From Diorhabda sublineata (lineage: Eukaryota > Arthropoda > Insecta > Coleoptera > Chrysomelidae), in contig NW_026614266.1 of the NCBI RefSeq assembly GCF_026230105.1, positions 62,001 to 126,000 of the forward strand: a DNA stretch of 64,000 nt. The letters are read 5' to 3'. Below the pieces are notes generated by a model. That model made no database searches. It worked only from the letters and a program-made list of their open reading frames with translations, and was not told the origin of the DNA. Every line of letters begins with the position of its first letter. Within the stretch, counting starts at the first letter, position 1. This document shows positions 11,157 to 25,978 of this stretch, piece by piece. Position numbers and translations under genes: made by a program.

Positions 11157-13357
11157 ATGGATGTTAATCGCGTATATCTGACAAAGTTAGATGCAAACTC
11201 ACTCAAATATATGAGGAATGTTGGAATTCGACTTCATATTAGGAAGATAGACTTTGAAAATTTTCAATCAACAAAAATTGACAATCGACCTCAATGGGCT
11301 TCAGTGGATGTTAATCGACGATATCTGACAAAGTTTGATGCAAACTCTCTCAAATATATGAGAAATGTTGAAATTCGACTTCAAATTAGGAAGAGAGACT
11401 TTGAAAATTTTCAATGAACACAAATTGACAATCGACCTCAATGGGCTTCAGTGGATGTTAATCGCCTATATCTGACAAAGTTAGATGCAAACTCTCTCAA
11501 ATATATAAGAAATGTTGAAATTCGACTTCAAATTAGGAAGATAGACTTTAAAAATTTTCAATCAAAACAAAGTGACAGTTGACCTCAAGGGACTTCAATG
11601 GATGTTAATCGACGATATCTGACAAAGTTAGATGCAAACTCTCTCGAATATATGAGAAATGTTGAAATTCGACTTCAAATTAGGAAGATAGACTTTGAAA
11701 ATTTTCAATCAACACAAAGTGACAGTCGACCTCAATTGGCTTCAATAGATGTTAATCGACGATATCTGACAAAGTTAGATGCAGACTCTCTCAAATATAT
11801 AAGAAATGTTGAAATTCGACTTCAAATTAGGAAGATAGACTTTGAAATTTTCAATCAACACAAAGTGACAGTAGACCTCAATGGGCTTCAATGGATGTTA
11901 ATCGACGATATCTGACAAAGATAGATGCAAACTCTCTCAAATATATAAGAAATGTTGAAATTCGACTTCAAATTAGGAAGATAGACTTTGAAAATTTTCA
12001 ATCAACACAAATTGACAATCGACCTCAATGGGCTTCAATGGATGTTCATCGCCTATATCTGACAAAGTTAGATGCAAACTCACTCAAATATATAAGAAAT
12101 GTTGAAATTCGACTTCAAATTAGGAAGATAGACTTTGAAAATTTTCAATCAACACAAATTGACAATCGACCTCAATGGGCTTCAATGGATGTTAATCGCC
12201 TATATCTGACAAAGTTAGATGCAAACTCACTCAAATATATAAGAAATGTTGAAATTCGACTTCAAATTAGGAAGATAGACTTTGAAATTTTCAATCAACA
12301 CAAAGTGACAGTAGACCTCAATGGGCTTCAATGGAAGTTAATCGACGATATCTGACAAAGATAGATGCAAACTCTCTCAAATATATAAGAAATGTTGAAA
12401 TTCGACTTCAAATTAGGAAGATAGACTTTGAAATTTTCAATCAACACAAAGTGACAGTAGACCTCAATGGGCTTCAATGGAAGTTAATCGACGATATCTG
12501 ACAAAGATAGATGCAAACTCACTCAAATATATAAGAAATGTTGAAATTTGACTTCAAATTAGGGAGATAGACTTTAAAAATTTTCAATCAACACAAAGTG
12601 ACAGTCGACCTCAATGGGCTTCAATGGATGTTAATCGCCTATATCTGACAAAGTTAGATGCAAACTCACTCAAATATATAAGAAATGTTGAAATTCGACT
12701 TCAAATTAGGAAGATAGACTTTGAAAATTTTCAATCAACACAAAGTGACAGTTGACTTCAATTGGCTTCAGTAGATGTTAATCGACGATATCTGACAAAG
12801 TTAGATGCAAACTCTCTCAAATATATAAGAAATGTTGAAATTCGACTTCAAATTAGGAAGATAGACTTTGAAAATTTTCAATCAACACAAAGTGTCAGTT
12901 GACCTCAATGGACTTCAATGGATGTTAATCGCGTATATCTGACAAAGTTAGATGCAAACACACTCAAATATATGAGAAATGTTGAAATTCGACTTCAAAT
13001 TAGGAAGATAGACTTTGAAATTTTCAATCAACACAAAGTGACAGTCGACCTCAATTGGCTTCAGTAGATGTTAATCGACGATATCTGACAAAGTTAGATG
13101 CAAACTCTCTCAAATATATAAGAAATGTTGAAATTCGACTTCAAATTAGGAAGATAGACTTTGAAAATTTTCAATCAACACAAATTGACAATCGACCTCA
13201 ATGGGCTTCAGTGGATGTTAATCGACGATATCTGACAAAGTTAGATGCGAACTCACTCAAATATATGAGAAATGTTGAAATTCGACTTCAAATTAGGAAG
13301 ATAGACTTTGAAAATTTTCAATCAACACAAAGTGACAGTTGACCTCAATGGACCTCA
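11157..13357 (+). repeat. 15-mer higher-order repeat, copy 1 (2,201 bp)
   Basis: Monomer order is Vg, F, K, E, D146, I, H, L146, I146, I, L, R, Vt146, R, R. Starts are 11157, 11304, 11451, 11598, 11745, 11891, 12038, 12185, 12331, 12477, 12624, 12771, 12918, 13064 and 13211. The tenth monomer carries AAATTTGAC and ATTAGGGAG, and the R at 12,771 follows GACTTCAATTGG. The same order returns at 17,320, 19,815 and 22,016. The first five monomers form the core shared with the 10-mer further right. Confidence 0.88.
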
Positions 13358-16300
13358 ATGGATGTTAATCGCGTATATCTGACAAAGTTAGATGCAAACT
13401 CACTCAAATATATGAGGAATGTTGGAATTCGACTTCATATTAGGAAGAGAGACTTTGAAAATTTTCAATGAACACAAATTGACAATCGACCTCAATGGGC
13501 TTCAGTGGATGTTAATCGCCTATATCTGACAAAGTTAGATGCAAACTCTCTCAAATATATAAGAAATGTTGAAATTCGACTTCAAATTAGGAAGATAGAC
13601 TTTAAAAATTTTCAATCAAAACAAAGTGACAGTTGACCTCAATGGACTTCAATGGATGTTAATCGACGATATCTGACAAAGTTAGATGCAAACTCTCTCG
13701 AATATATGAGAAATGTTGAAATTCGACTTCAAATTAGGAAGATAGACTTTGAAAATTTTCAATCAACACAAAGTGACAGTCGACCTCAATTGGCTTCAAT
13801 AGATGTTAATCGACGATATCTGACAAAGTTAGATGCAGACTCTCTCAAATATATAAGAAATGTTGAAATTCGACTTCAAATTAGGAAGATAGACTTTGAA
13901 ATTTTCAATCAACACAAAGTGACAGTAGACCTCAATGGGCTTCAATGGATGTTAATCGCCTATATCTGACAAAGTTAGATGCAAACTCACTCAAATATAT
14001 AAGAAATGTTGAAATTCGACTTCAAATTAGGAAGATAGACTTTGAAATTTTCAATCAACACAAAGTGACAGTAGACCTCAATGGGCTTCAATGGAAGTTA
14101 ATCGACGATATCTGACAAAGATAGATGCAAACTCTCTCAAATATATAAGAAATGTTGAAATTCGACTTCAAATTAGGAAGATAGACTTTGAAATTTTCAA
14201 TCAACACAAAGTGACAGTAGACCTCAATGGGCTTCAATGGAAGTTAATCGACGATATCTGACAAAGATAGATGCAAACTCACTCAAATATATAAGAAATG
14301 TTGAAATTCGACTTCAAATTAGGGAGATAGACTTTAAAAATTTTCGATCAACACAAAGTGACAGTTGACCTCAATGGGCTTCAGTGGATGTTAATCGACG
14401 ATATCTGACAAAGTTTGATGCAAACTCTCTCAAATATATGAGAAATGTTGAAATTCGACTTCAAATTAGAAAGATAGACTTTGAAAATTTTCAATCAACA
14501 CAAATTGACAATCGACCTCAATGGGCTTCAGTGGATGTTAATCGACGATATCTGACAAAGTTAGATGCGAACTCACTCAAATATATGAGAAATGTTGAAA
14601 TTCGACTTCAAATTAGGAAGATAGACTTTAAAAATTTTCGATGAACACAAAGTGACAGTTGACCTCAATGGGCTTCAGTGGATGTTAATCGACGATATCT
14701 GACAAAGTTTGATGCAAACTCTCTCAAATATATGAGAAATGTTGAAATTCGACTTCAAATTAGAAAGATAGACTTTGAAAATTTTCAATCAACACAAAGT
14801 GACAGTTGACCTCAATGGACCTCAATGGATGTTAATCGCGTATATCTGACAAAGTTAGATGCAAACTCACTCAAATATATGAGGAATGTTGGAATTCGAC
14901 TTCATATTAGGAAGATAGACTTTGAAAATTTTCAATCAACACAAAGTGTCAGTTGACCTCAATGGACTTCAATGGATGTTAATCGACGATATCTGACAAA
15001 GATAGATGCAAACTCTCTCAAATATATAAGAAATGTTGAAATTCGACTTCAAATTAGGAAGATAGACTTTGAAATTTTCAATCAACACAAAGTGACAGTA
15101 GACCTCAATGGGCTTCAATGGAAGTTAATCGACGATATCTGACAAAGATAGATGCAAACTCACTCAAATATATAAGAAATGTTGAAATTCGACTTCAAAT
15201 TAGGGAGATAGACTTTGAAAATTTTCAATCAACACAAATTGACAATCGACCTCAATGGGCTTCAGTGGATGTTAATCGACGATATCTGACAAAGTTAGAT
15301 GCGAACTCACTCAAATATATGAGAAATGTTGAAATTCGACTTCAAATTAGGAAGATAGACTTTAAAAATTTTCGATCAACACAAAGTGACAGTTGACCTC
15401 AATGGGCTTCAGTGGATGTTAATCGACGATATCTGACAAAGTTTGATGCAAACTCTCTCAAATATATGAGAAATGTTGAAATTCGACTTCAAATTAGGAA
15501 GAGAGACTTTGAAAATTTTCAATGAACACAAATTGACAATCGACCTCAATGGGCTTCAGTGGAAGTTAATCGACGATATCTGACAAAGATAGATGCAAAC
15601 TCACTCAAATATATAAGAAATGTTGAAATTCGACTTCAAATTAGGAAGATAGACTTTGAAATTTTCAATCAACACAAAGTGACAGTAGACCTCAATGGGC
15701 TTCAGTGGATGTTAATCGACGATATCTGACAAAGTTAGATGCAAACTCTCTCAAATATATGAGAAATGTTGAAATTCGACTTCAAATTAGGAAGATAGAC
15801 TTTGAAATTTTCAATCAACACAAAGTGACAGTAGACCTCAATGGGCTTCAATGGAAGTTAATCGACGATATCTGACAAAGATAGATGCAAACTCACTCAA
15901 ATATATAAGAAATGTTGAAATTCGACTTCAAATTAGGGAGATAGACTTTAAAAATTTTCAATCAACACAAATTGACAATCGACCTCAATGGGCTTCAGTG
16001 GATGTTAATCGACGATATCTGACAAAGTTAGATGCGAACTCACTCAAATATATGAGAAATGTTGAAATTCGACTTCAAATTAGGAAGATAGACTTTAAAA
16101 ATTTTCGATCAACACAAAGTGACAGTTGACCTCAATGGGCTTCAGTGGATGTTAATCGACGATATCTGACAAAGTTTGATGCAAACTCTCTCAAATATAT
16201 GAGAAATGTTGAAATTCGACTTCAAATTAGAAAGATAGACTTTGAAAATTTTCAATCAACACAAAGTGACAGTTGACCTCAATGGACCTCAATGGATGTT

Positions 16301-17319
16301 AATCGCGTATATCTGACAAAGTTAGATGCAAACTCACTCAAATATATGAGGAATGTTGGAATTCGACTTCATATTAGGAAGATAGACTTTGAAAATTTTC
16401 AATCAACACAAAGTGTCAGTTGACCTCAATGGACTTCAATGGATGTTAATCGACGATATCTGACAAAGATAGATGCAAACTCTCTCAAATATATAAGAAA
16501 TGTTGAAATTCGACTTCAAATTAGGAAGATAGACTTTGAAATTTTCAATCAACACAAAGTGACAGTAGACCTCAATGGGCTTCAATGGAAGTTAATCGAC
16601 GATATCTGACAAAGATAGATGCAAACTCACTCAAATATATAAGAAATGTTGAAATTCGACTTCAAATTAGGGAGATAGACTTTGAAAATTTTCAATCAAC
16701 ACAAATTGACAATCGACCTCAATGGGCTTCAGTGGATGTTAATCGACGATATCTGACAAAGATAGATGCAAACTCTCTCAAATATATAAGAAATGTTGAA
16801 ATTCGACTTCAAATTAGGAAGATAGACTTTGAAAATTTTCAATCAACACAAATTGACAATCGACCTCAATGGGCTTCAGTGGATGTTAATCGACGATATC
16901 TGACAAAGTTTGATGCAAACTCTCTCAAATATATGAGAAATGTTGAAATTCGACTTCAAATTAGGAAGAGAGACTTTGAAAATTTTCAATGAACACAAAT
17001 TGACAATCGACCTCAATGGGCTTCAGTGGATGTTAATCGCCTATATCTGACAAAGTTAGATGCAAACTCTCTCAAATATATAAGAAATGTTGAAATTCGA
17101 CTTCAAATTAGGAAGATAGACTTTAAAAATTTTCAATCAAAACAAAGTGACAGTTGACCTCAATGGACTTCAATGGATGTTAATCGACGATATCTGACAA
17201 AGTTTGATGCAAACTCTCTCAAATATATGAGAAATGTTGAAATTCGACTTCAAATTAGAAAGATAGACTTTGAAAATTTTCAATCAACACAAAGTGACAG
17301 TTGACCTCAATGGACCTCA
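13358..17319 (+). repeat. Transitional region with a 10-mer spacing of 1,467 bp
   Basis: The region opens with a monomer (13,358) that begins as Vg and ends as F (GAAGAGAGAC, AATGAAC), a fused unit. K, E, D146, L146, I146 and I then lead into 10-mer order. The run F (ATTAGAAAG), Vg, I146, I (ATTAGGGAG) occurs at 14,678-15,264 and 16,145-16,731, 1,467 bp apart. I monomers with ATTAGGGAG at 15,118, 15,851 and 16,585 give a looser five-monomer spacing. Confidence 0.8.
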
Positions 17320-19814
17320 ATGGATGTTAATCGCGTATATCTGACAAAGTTAGATGCAAACTCACTCAAATATATGAGGAATGTTGGAATTCGACTTCAT
17401 ATTAGGAAGATAGACTTTGAAAATTTTCAATCAACAAAAATTGACAATCGACCTCAATGGGCTTCAGTGGATGTTAATCGACGATATCTGACAAAGTTTG
17501 ATGCAAACTCTCTCAAATATATGAGAAATGTTGAAATTCGACTTCAAATTAGGAAGAGAGACTTTGAAAATTTTCAATGAACACAAATTGACAATCGACC
17601 TCAATGGGCTTCAGTGGATGTTAATCGCCTATATCTGACAAAGTTAGATGCAAACTCTCTCAAATATATAAGAAATGTTGAAATTCGACTTCAAATTAGG
17701 AAGATAGACTTTAAAAATTTTCAATCAAAACAAAGTGACAGTTGACCTCAATGGACTTCAATGGATGTTAATCGACGATATCTGACAAAGTTAGATGCAA
17801 ACTCTCTCGAATATATGAGAAATGTTGAAATTCGACTTCAAATTAGGAAGATAGACTTTGAAAATTTTCAATCAACACAAAGTGACAGTCGACCTCAATT
17901 GGCTTCAATAGATGTTAATCGACGATATCTGACAAAGTTAGATGCAGACTCTCTCAAATATATAAGAAATGTTGAAATTCGACTTCAAATTAGGAAGATA
18001 GACTTTGAAATTTTCAATCAACACAAAGTGACAGTAGACCTCAATGGGCTTCAATGGATGTTAATCGACGATATCTGACAAAGATAGATGCAAACTCTCT
18101 CAAATATATAAGAAATGTTGAAATTCGACTTCAAATTAGGAAGATAGACTTTGAAAATTTTCAATCAACACAAATTGACAATCGACCTCAATGGGCTTCA
18201 ATGGATGTTCATCGCCTATATCTGACAAAGTTAGATGCAAACTCACTCAAATATATAAGAAATGTTGAAATTCGACTTCAAATTAGGAAGATAGACTTTG
18301 AAAATTTTCAATCAACACAAATTGACAATCGACCTCAATGGGCTTCAATGGATGTTAATCGCCTATATCTGACAAAGTTAGATGCAAACTCACTCAAATA
18401 TATAAGAAATGTTGAAATTCGACTTCAAATTAGGAAGATAGACTTTGAAATTTTCAATCAACACAAAGTGACAGTAGACCTCAATGGGCTTCAATGGAAG
18501 TTAATCGACGATATCTGACAAAGATAGATGCAAACTCTCTCAAATATATAAGAAATGTTGAAATTCGACTTCAAATTAGGAAGATAGACTTTGAAATTTT
18601 CAATCAACACAAAGTGACAGTAGACCTCAATGGCCTTCAATGGAAGTTAATCGACGATATCTGACAAAGATAGATGCAAACTCACTCAAATATATAAGAA
18701 ATGTTGAAATTTGACTTCAAATTAGGGAGATAGACTTTAAAAATTTTCAATCAACACAAAGTGACAGTCGACCTCAATGGGCTTCAATGGATGTTAATCG
18801 CCTATATCTGACAAAGTTAGATGCAAACTCACTCAAATATATAAGAAATGTTGAAATTCGACTTCAAATTAGGAAGATAGACTTTGAAAATTTTCAATCA
18901 ACACAAAGTGACAGTTGACTTCAATTGGCTTTAGTAGATGTTAATCGACGATATCTGACAAAGTTAGATGCAAACTCTCTCAAATATATAAGAAATGTTG
19001 AAATTCGACTTCAAATTAGGAAGATAGACTTTGAAATTTTCAATCAACACAAAGTGACAGTCGACCTCAATTGGCTTCAGTAGATGTTAATCGACGATAT
19101 CTGACAAAGTTAGATGCAAACTCTCTCAAATATATAAGAAATGTTGAAATTCGACTTCAAATTAGGAAGATAGACTTTGAAAATTTTCAATCAACACAAA
19201 TTGACAATCGACCTCAATGGGCTTCAGTGGATGTTAATCGACGATATCTGACAAAGTTTGATGCAAACTCTCTCAAATATATGAGAAATGTTGAAATTCG
19301 ACTTCAAATTAGAAAGATAGACTTTGAAAATTTTCAATCAACACAAAGTGACAGTTGACCTCAATGGACCTCAATGGATGTTAATCGCGTATATCTGACA
19401 AAGTTAGATGCAAACTCACTCAAATATATGAGGAATGTTGGAATTCGACTTCATATTAGGAAGATAGACTTTGAAAATTTTCAATGAACACAAATTGACA
19501 ATCGACCTCAATGGGCTTCAGTGGATGTTAATCGCCTATATCTGACAAAGTTAGATGCAAACTCTCTCAAATATATAAGAAATGTTGAAATTCGACTTCA
19601 AATTAGGAAGATAGACTTTAAAAATTTTCAATCAAAACAAAGTGACAGTTGACCTCAATGGACTTCAATGGATGTTAATCGACGATATCTGACAAAGTTT
19701 GATGCAAACTCTCTCAAATATATGAGAAATGTTGAAATTCGACTTCAAATTAGAAAGATAGACTTTGAAAATTTTCAATCAACACAAAGTGACAGTTGAC
19801 CTCAATGGACCTCA
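17320..19814 (+). repeat. 15-mer family, expanded 17-monomer copy (2,495 bp)
   Basis: The order follows the 15-mer, but the Vt146 monomer is absent, and after the R at 19,080 there is F, a Vg ending AATGAAC, K and F. Shared markers with the next two copies are CAATGGCCTTCAATGG (near 18,630, 21,125 and 23,180) and TTGGCTTTAG. The copy at 11,157 lacks both, so the three right-hand copies appear more recently related to each other. Confidence 0.86.
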
Positions 19815-22015
19815 ATGGATGTTAATCGCGTATATCTGACAAAGTTAGATGCAAACTCACTCAAATATATGAGGAATGTTGGAATTCGACTTCATATTAG
19901 GAAGATAGACTTTGAAAATTTTCAATCAACAAAAATTGACAATCGACCTCAATGGGCTTCAGTGGATGTTAATCGACGATATCTGACAAAGTTTGATGCA
20001 AACTCTCTCAAATATATGAGAAATGTTGAAATTCGACTTCAAATTAGGAAGAGAGACTTTGAAAATTTTCAATGAACACAAATTGACAATCGACCTCAAT
20101 GGGCTTCAGTGGATGTTAATCGCCTATATCTGACAAAGTTAGATGCAAACTCTCTCAAATATATAAGAAATGTTGAAATTCGACTTCAAATTAGGAAGAT
20201 AGACTTTAAAAATTTTCAATCAAAACAAAGTGACAGTTGACCTCAATGGACTTCAATGGATGTTAATCGACGATATCTGACAAAGTTAGATGCAAACTCT
20301 CTCGAATATATGAGAAATGTTGAAATTCGACTTCAAATTAGGAAGATAGACTTTGAAAATTTTCAATCAACACAAAGTGACAGTCGACCTCAATTGGCTT
20401 CAATAGATGTTAATCGACGATATCTGACAAAGTTAGATGCAGACTCTCTCAAATATATAAGAAATGTTGAAATTCGACTTCAAATTAGGAAGATAGACTT
20501 TGAAATTTTCAATCAACACAAAGTGACAGTAGACCTCAATGGGCTTCAATGGATGTTAATCGACGATATCTGACAAAGATAGATGCAAACTCTCTCAAAT
20601 ATATAAGAAATGTTGAAATTCGACTTCAAATTAGGAAGATAGACTTTGAAAATTTTCAATCAACACAAATTGACAATCGACCTCAATGGGCTTCAATGGA
20701 TGTTCATCGCCTATATCTGACAAAGTTAGATGCAAACTCACTCAAATATATAAGAAATGTTGAAATTCGACTTCAAATTAGGAAGATAGACTTTGAAAAT
20801 TTTCAATCAACACAAATTGACAATCGACCTCAATGGGCTTCAATGGATGTTAATCGCCTATATCTGACAAAGTTAGATGCAAACTCACTCAAATATATAA
20901 GAAATGTTGAAATTCGACTTCAAATTAGGAAGATAGACTTTGAAATTTTCAATCAACACAAAGTGACAGTAGACCTCAATGGGCTTCAATGGAAGTTAAT
21001 CGACGATATCTGACAAAGATAGATGCAAACTCTCTCAAATATATAAGAAATGTTGAAATTCGACTTCAAATTAGGAAGATAGACTTTGAAATTTTCAATC
21101 AACACAAAGTGACAGTAGACCTCAATGGCCTTCAATGGAAGTTAATCGACGATATCTGACAAAGATAGATGCAAACTCACTCAAATATATAAGAAATGTT
21201 GAAATTTGACTTCAAATTAGGGAGATAGACTTTAAAAATTTTCAATCAACACAAAGTGACAGTCGACCTCAATGGGCTTCAATGGATGTTAATCGCCTAT
21301 ATCTGACAAAGTTAGATGCAAACTCACTCAAATATATAAGAAATGTTGAAATTCGACTTCAAATTAGGAAGATAGACTTTGAAAATTTTCAATCAACACA
21401 AAGTGACAGTTGACTTCAATTGGCTTTAGTAGATGTTAATCGACGATATCTGACAAAGTTAGATGCAAACTCTCTCAAATATATAAGAAATGTTGAAATT
21501 CGACTTCAAATTAGGAAGATAGACTTTGAAAATTTTCAATCAACACAAAGTGTCAGTTGACCTCAATGGACTTCAATGGATGTTAATCGCGTATATCTGA
21601 CAAAGTTAGATGCAAACACACTCAAATATATGAGAAATGTTGAAATTCGACTTCAAATTAGGAAGATAGACTTTGAAATTTTCAATCAACACAAAGTGAC
21701 AGTCGACCTCAATTGGCTTCAGTAGATGTTAATCGACGATATCTGACAAAGTTAGATGCAAACTCTCTCAAATATATAAGAAATGTTGAAATTCGACTTC
21801 AAATTAGGAAGATAGACTTTGAAAATTTTCAATCAACACAAATTGACAATCGACCTCAATGGGCTTCAGTGGATGTTAATCGACGATATCTGACAAAGTT
21901 TGATGCAAACTCTCTCAAATATATGAGAAATGTTGAAATTCGACTTCAAATTAGAAAGATAGACTTTGAAAATTTTCAATCAACACAAAGTGACAGTTGA
22001 CCTCAATGGACCTCA
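19815..22015 (+). repeat. 15-mer higher-order repeat, copy 3 (2,201 bp)
   Basis: Fifteen monomers in the reference order with four bases missing, the same length as the copy at 11,157. It has CAATGGCCTTC and TTGGCTTTAG. The last monomer is F, where the first copy has R. It directly abuts the copies on both sides, so 17,320-24,070 is a true tandem of three related units. Confidence 0.88.
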
Positions 22016-24070
22016 ATGGATGTTAATCGCGTATATCTGACAAAGTTAGATGCAAACTCACTCAAATATATGAGGAATGTTGGAATTCGACTTCATATTA
22101 GGAAGATAGACTTTGAAAATTTTCAATCAACAAAAATTGACAATCGACCTCAATGGGCTTCAGTGGATGTTAATCGACGATATCTGACAAAGTTTGATGC
22201 AAACTCTCTCAAATATATGAGAAATGTTGAAATTCGACTTCAAATTAGGAAGAGAGACTTTGAAAATTTTCAATGAACACAAATTGACAATCGACCTCAA
22301 TGGGCTTCAGTGGATGTTAATCGCCTATATCTGACAAAGTTAGATGCAAACTCTCTCAAATATATAAGAAATGTTGAAATTCGACTTCAAATTAGGAAGA
22401 TAGACTTTAAAAATTTTCAATCAAAACAAAGTGACAGTTGACCTCAATGGACTTCAATGGATGTTAATCGACGATATCTGACAAAGTTAGATGCAAACTC
22501 TCTCGAATATATGAGAAATGTTGAAATTCGACTTCAAATTAGGAAGATAGACTTTGAAAATTTTCAATCAACACAAAGTGACAGTCGACCTCAATTGGCT
22601 TCAATAGATGTTAATCGACGATATCTGACAAAGTTAGATGCAGACTCTCTCAAATATATAAGAAATGTTGAAATTCGACTTCAAATTAGGAAGATAGACT
22701 TTGAAAATTTTCAATCAACACAAATTGACAATCGACCTCAATGGGCTTCAATGGATGTTCATCGCCTATATCTGACAAAGTTAGATGCAAACTCACTCAA
22801 ATATATAAGAAATGTTGAAATTCGACTTCAAATTAGGAAGATAGACTTTGAAAATTTTCAATCAACACAAATTGACAATCGACCTCAATGGGCTTCAATG
22901 GATGTTAATCGCCTATATCTGACAAAGTTAGATGCAAACTCACTCAAATATATAAGAAATGTTGAAATTCGACTTCAAATTAGGAAGATAGACTTTGAAA
23001 TTTTCAATCAACACAAAGTGACAGTAGACCTCAATGGGCTTCAATGGAAGTTAATCGACGATATCTGACAAAGATAGATGCAAACTCTCTCAAATATATA
23101 AGAAATGTTGAAATTCGACTTCAAATTAGGAAGATAGACTTTGAAATTTTCAATCAACACAAAGTGACAGTAGACCTCAATGGCCTTCAATGGAAGTTAA
23201 TCGACGATATCTGACAAAGATAGATGCAAACTCACTCAAATATATAAGAAATGTTGAAATTTGACTTCAAATTAGGGAGATAGACTTTAAAAATTTTCAA
23301 TCAACACAAAGTGACAGTCGACCTCAATGGGCTTCAATGGATGTTAATCGCCTATATCTGACAAAGTTAGATGCAAACTCACTCAAATATATAAGAAATG
23401 TTGAAATTCGACTTCAAATTAGGAAGATAGACTTTGAAAATTTTCAATCAACACAAAGTGACAGTTGACTTCAATTGGCTTTAGTAGATGTTAATCGACG
23501 ATATCTGACAAAGTTAGATGCAAACTCTCTCAAATATATAAGAAATGTTGAAATTCGACTTCAAATTAGGAAGATAGACTTTGAAAATTTTCAATCAACA
23601 CAAAGTGTCAGTTGACCTCAATGGACTTCAATGGATGTTAATCGCGTATATCTGACAAAGTTAGATGCAAACACACTCAAATATATGAGAAATGTTGAAA
23701 TTCGACTTCAAATTAGGAAGATAGACTTTGAAATTTTCAATCAACACAAAGTGACAGTCGACCTCAATTGGCTTCAGTAGATGTTAATCGACGATATCTG
23801 ACAAAGTTAGATGCAAACTCTCTCAAATATATAAGAAATGTTGAAATTCGACTTCAAATTAGGAAGATAGACTTTGAAAATTTTCAATCAACACAAATTG
23901 ACAATCGACCTCAATGGGCTTCAGTGGATGTTAATCGACGATATCTGACAAAGTTAGATGCGAACTCACTCAAATATATGAGAAATGTTGAAATTCGACT
24001 TCAAATTAGGAAGATAGACTTTGAAAATTTTCAATCAACACAAAGTGACAGTTGACCTCAATGGACCTCA
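22016..24070 (+). repeat. 15-mer family, contracted 14-monomer copy (2,055 bp)
   Basis: The order is as in the 15-mer, but the D and I monomers are replaced by one unit at 22,604 that begins as D (GCAGACTC) and ends as the following I monomer does (GAAAATTTTC, CAAATTGACAATCG). It is 147 bp, although D is otherwise normally 146. This is the expected product of a one-monomer deletion by unequal exchange. Confidence 0.87.
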
Positions 24071-24511
24071 ATGGATGTTAATCGCGTATATCTGACAAAG
24101 TTAGATGCAAACTCACTCAAATATATGAGGAATGTTGGAATTCGACTTCATATTAGGAAGATAGAGTTTGAAAATTTTCAATCAACACAAATTGACAATC
24201 GACCTCAATGGGCTTCAGTGGATGTTAATCGACGATATCTGACAAAGTTTGATGCAAACTCTCTCAAATATATGAGAAATGTTGAAATTCGACTTCAAAT
24301 AAGGAAGAGAGACTTTGAAAATTTTCAATGAACACAAATTGACAATCGACCTCAATGGGCTTCAGTGGATGTTAATCGCCTATATCTGACAAAGTTAGAT
24401 GCAAACTCTCTCAAATATATAAGAAATGTTGAAATTCGACTTCAAATTAGGAAGATAGACTTTAAAAATTTTCAATCAAAACAAAGTGACAGTTGACCTC
24501 AATGGACTTCA

Positions 24512-25978
24512 ATGGATGTTAATCGACGATATCTGACAAAGTTAGATGCAAACTCTCTCGAATATATGAGAAATGTTGAAATTCGACTTCAAATTAGGAA
24601 GATAGACTTTGAAAATTTTCAATCAACACAAAGTGACAGTCGACCTCAATTGGCTTCAATAGATGTTAATCGACGATATCTGACAAAGTTAGATGCAGAC
24701 TCTCTCAAATATATAAGAAATGTTGAAATTCGACTTCAAATTAGGAAGATAGACTTTGAAATTTTCAATCAACACAAAGTGACAGTAGAACTCAATGGGC
24801 TTCAATGGATGTTAATCGCCTATATCTGACAAAGTTAGATGCAAACTCACTCAAATATATAAGAAATGTTGAAATTCGACTTCAAATTAGGAAGATAGAC
24901 TTTGAAATTTTCAATCAACACAAAGTGACAGTAGACCTCAATGGGCTTCAATGGAAGTTAATCGACGATATCTGACAAAGATAGATGCAAACTCTCTCAA
25001 ATATATAAGAAATGTTGAAATTCGACTTCAAATTAGGAAGATAGACTTTGAAATTTTCAATCAACACAAAGTGACAGTAGACCTCAATGGGCTTCAATGG
25101 AAGTTAATCGACGATATCTGACAAAGATAGATGCAAACTCACTCAAATATATAAGAAATGTTGAAATTCGACTTCAAATTAGGGAGATAGACTTTGAAAA
25201 TTTTCAATCAACACAAATTGACAATCGACCTCAATGGGCTTCAGTGGATGTTAATCGACGATATCTGACAAAGTTAGATGCGAACTCACTCAAATATATG
25301 AGAAATGTTGAAATTCGACTTCAAATTAGGAAGATAGACTTTAAAAATTTTCGATCAACACAAAGTGACAGTTGACCTCAATGGGCTTCAGTGGATGTTA
25401 ATCGACGATATCTGACAAAGTTTGATGCAAACTCTCTCAAATATATGAGAAATGTTGAAATTCGACTTCAAATTAGAAAGATAGACTTTGAAAATTTTCA
25501 ATCAACACAAAGTGACAGTTGACCTCAATGGACCTCAATGGATGTTAATCGCGTATATCTGACAAAGTTAGATGCAAACTCACTCAAATATATGAGGAAT
25601 GTTGGAATTCGACTTCATATTAGGAAGATAGACTTTGAAAATTTTCAATCAACACAAATTGACAATCGACCTCAATGGGCTTCAGTGGATGTTAATCGAC
25701 GATATCTGACAAAGTTTGATGCAAACTCTCTCAAATATATGAGAAATGTTGAAATTCGACTTCAAATTAGGAAGAGAGACTTTGAAAATTTTCAATGAAC
25801 ACAAATTGACAATCGACCTCAATGGGCTTCAGTGGATGTTAATCGCCTATATCTGACAAAGTTAGATGCAAACTCTCTCAAATATATAAGAAATGTTGAA
25901 ATTCGACTTCAAATTAGGAAGATAGACTTTAAAAATTTTCAATCAAAACAAAGTGACAGTTGACCTCAATGGACTTCA
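24512..25978 (+). repeat. 10-mer higher-order repeat, reference copy (1,467 bp)
   Basis: Order: E, D146, L146, I146, I (ATTAGGGAG), R (TTTTCGATC), F (ATTAGAAAG), Vg, F (GAAGAGAGAC, AATGAAC), K. Starts are 24512, 24659, 24805, 24951, 25097, 25244, 25391, 25538, 25685 and 25832. Ten times 147 minus the three short monomers gives 1,467. The same order and length recur at 30,529, and partly at 31,996, 35,056, 36,251 and 39,772. Vg-F-K leading into E-D is the core shared with the 15-mer. Confidence 0.88.
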
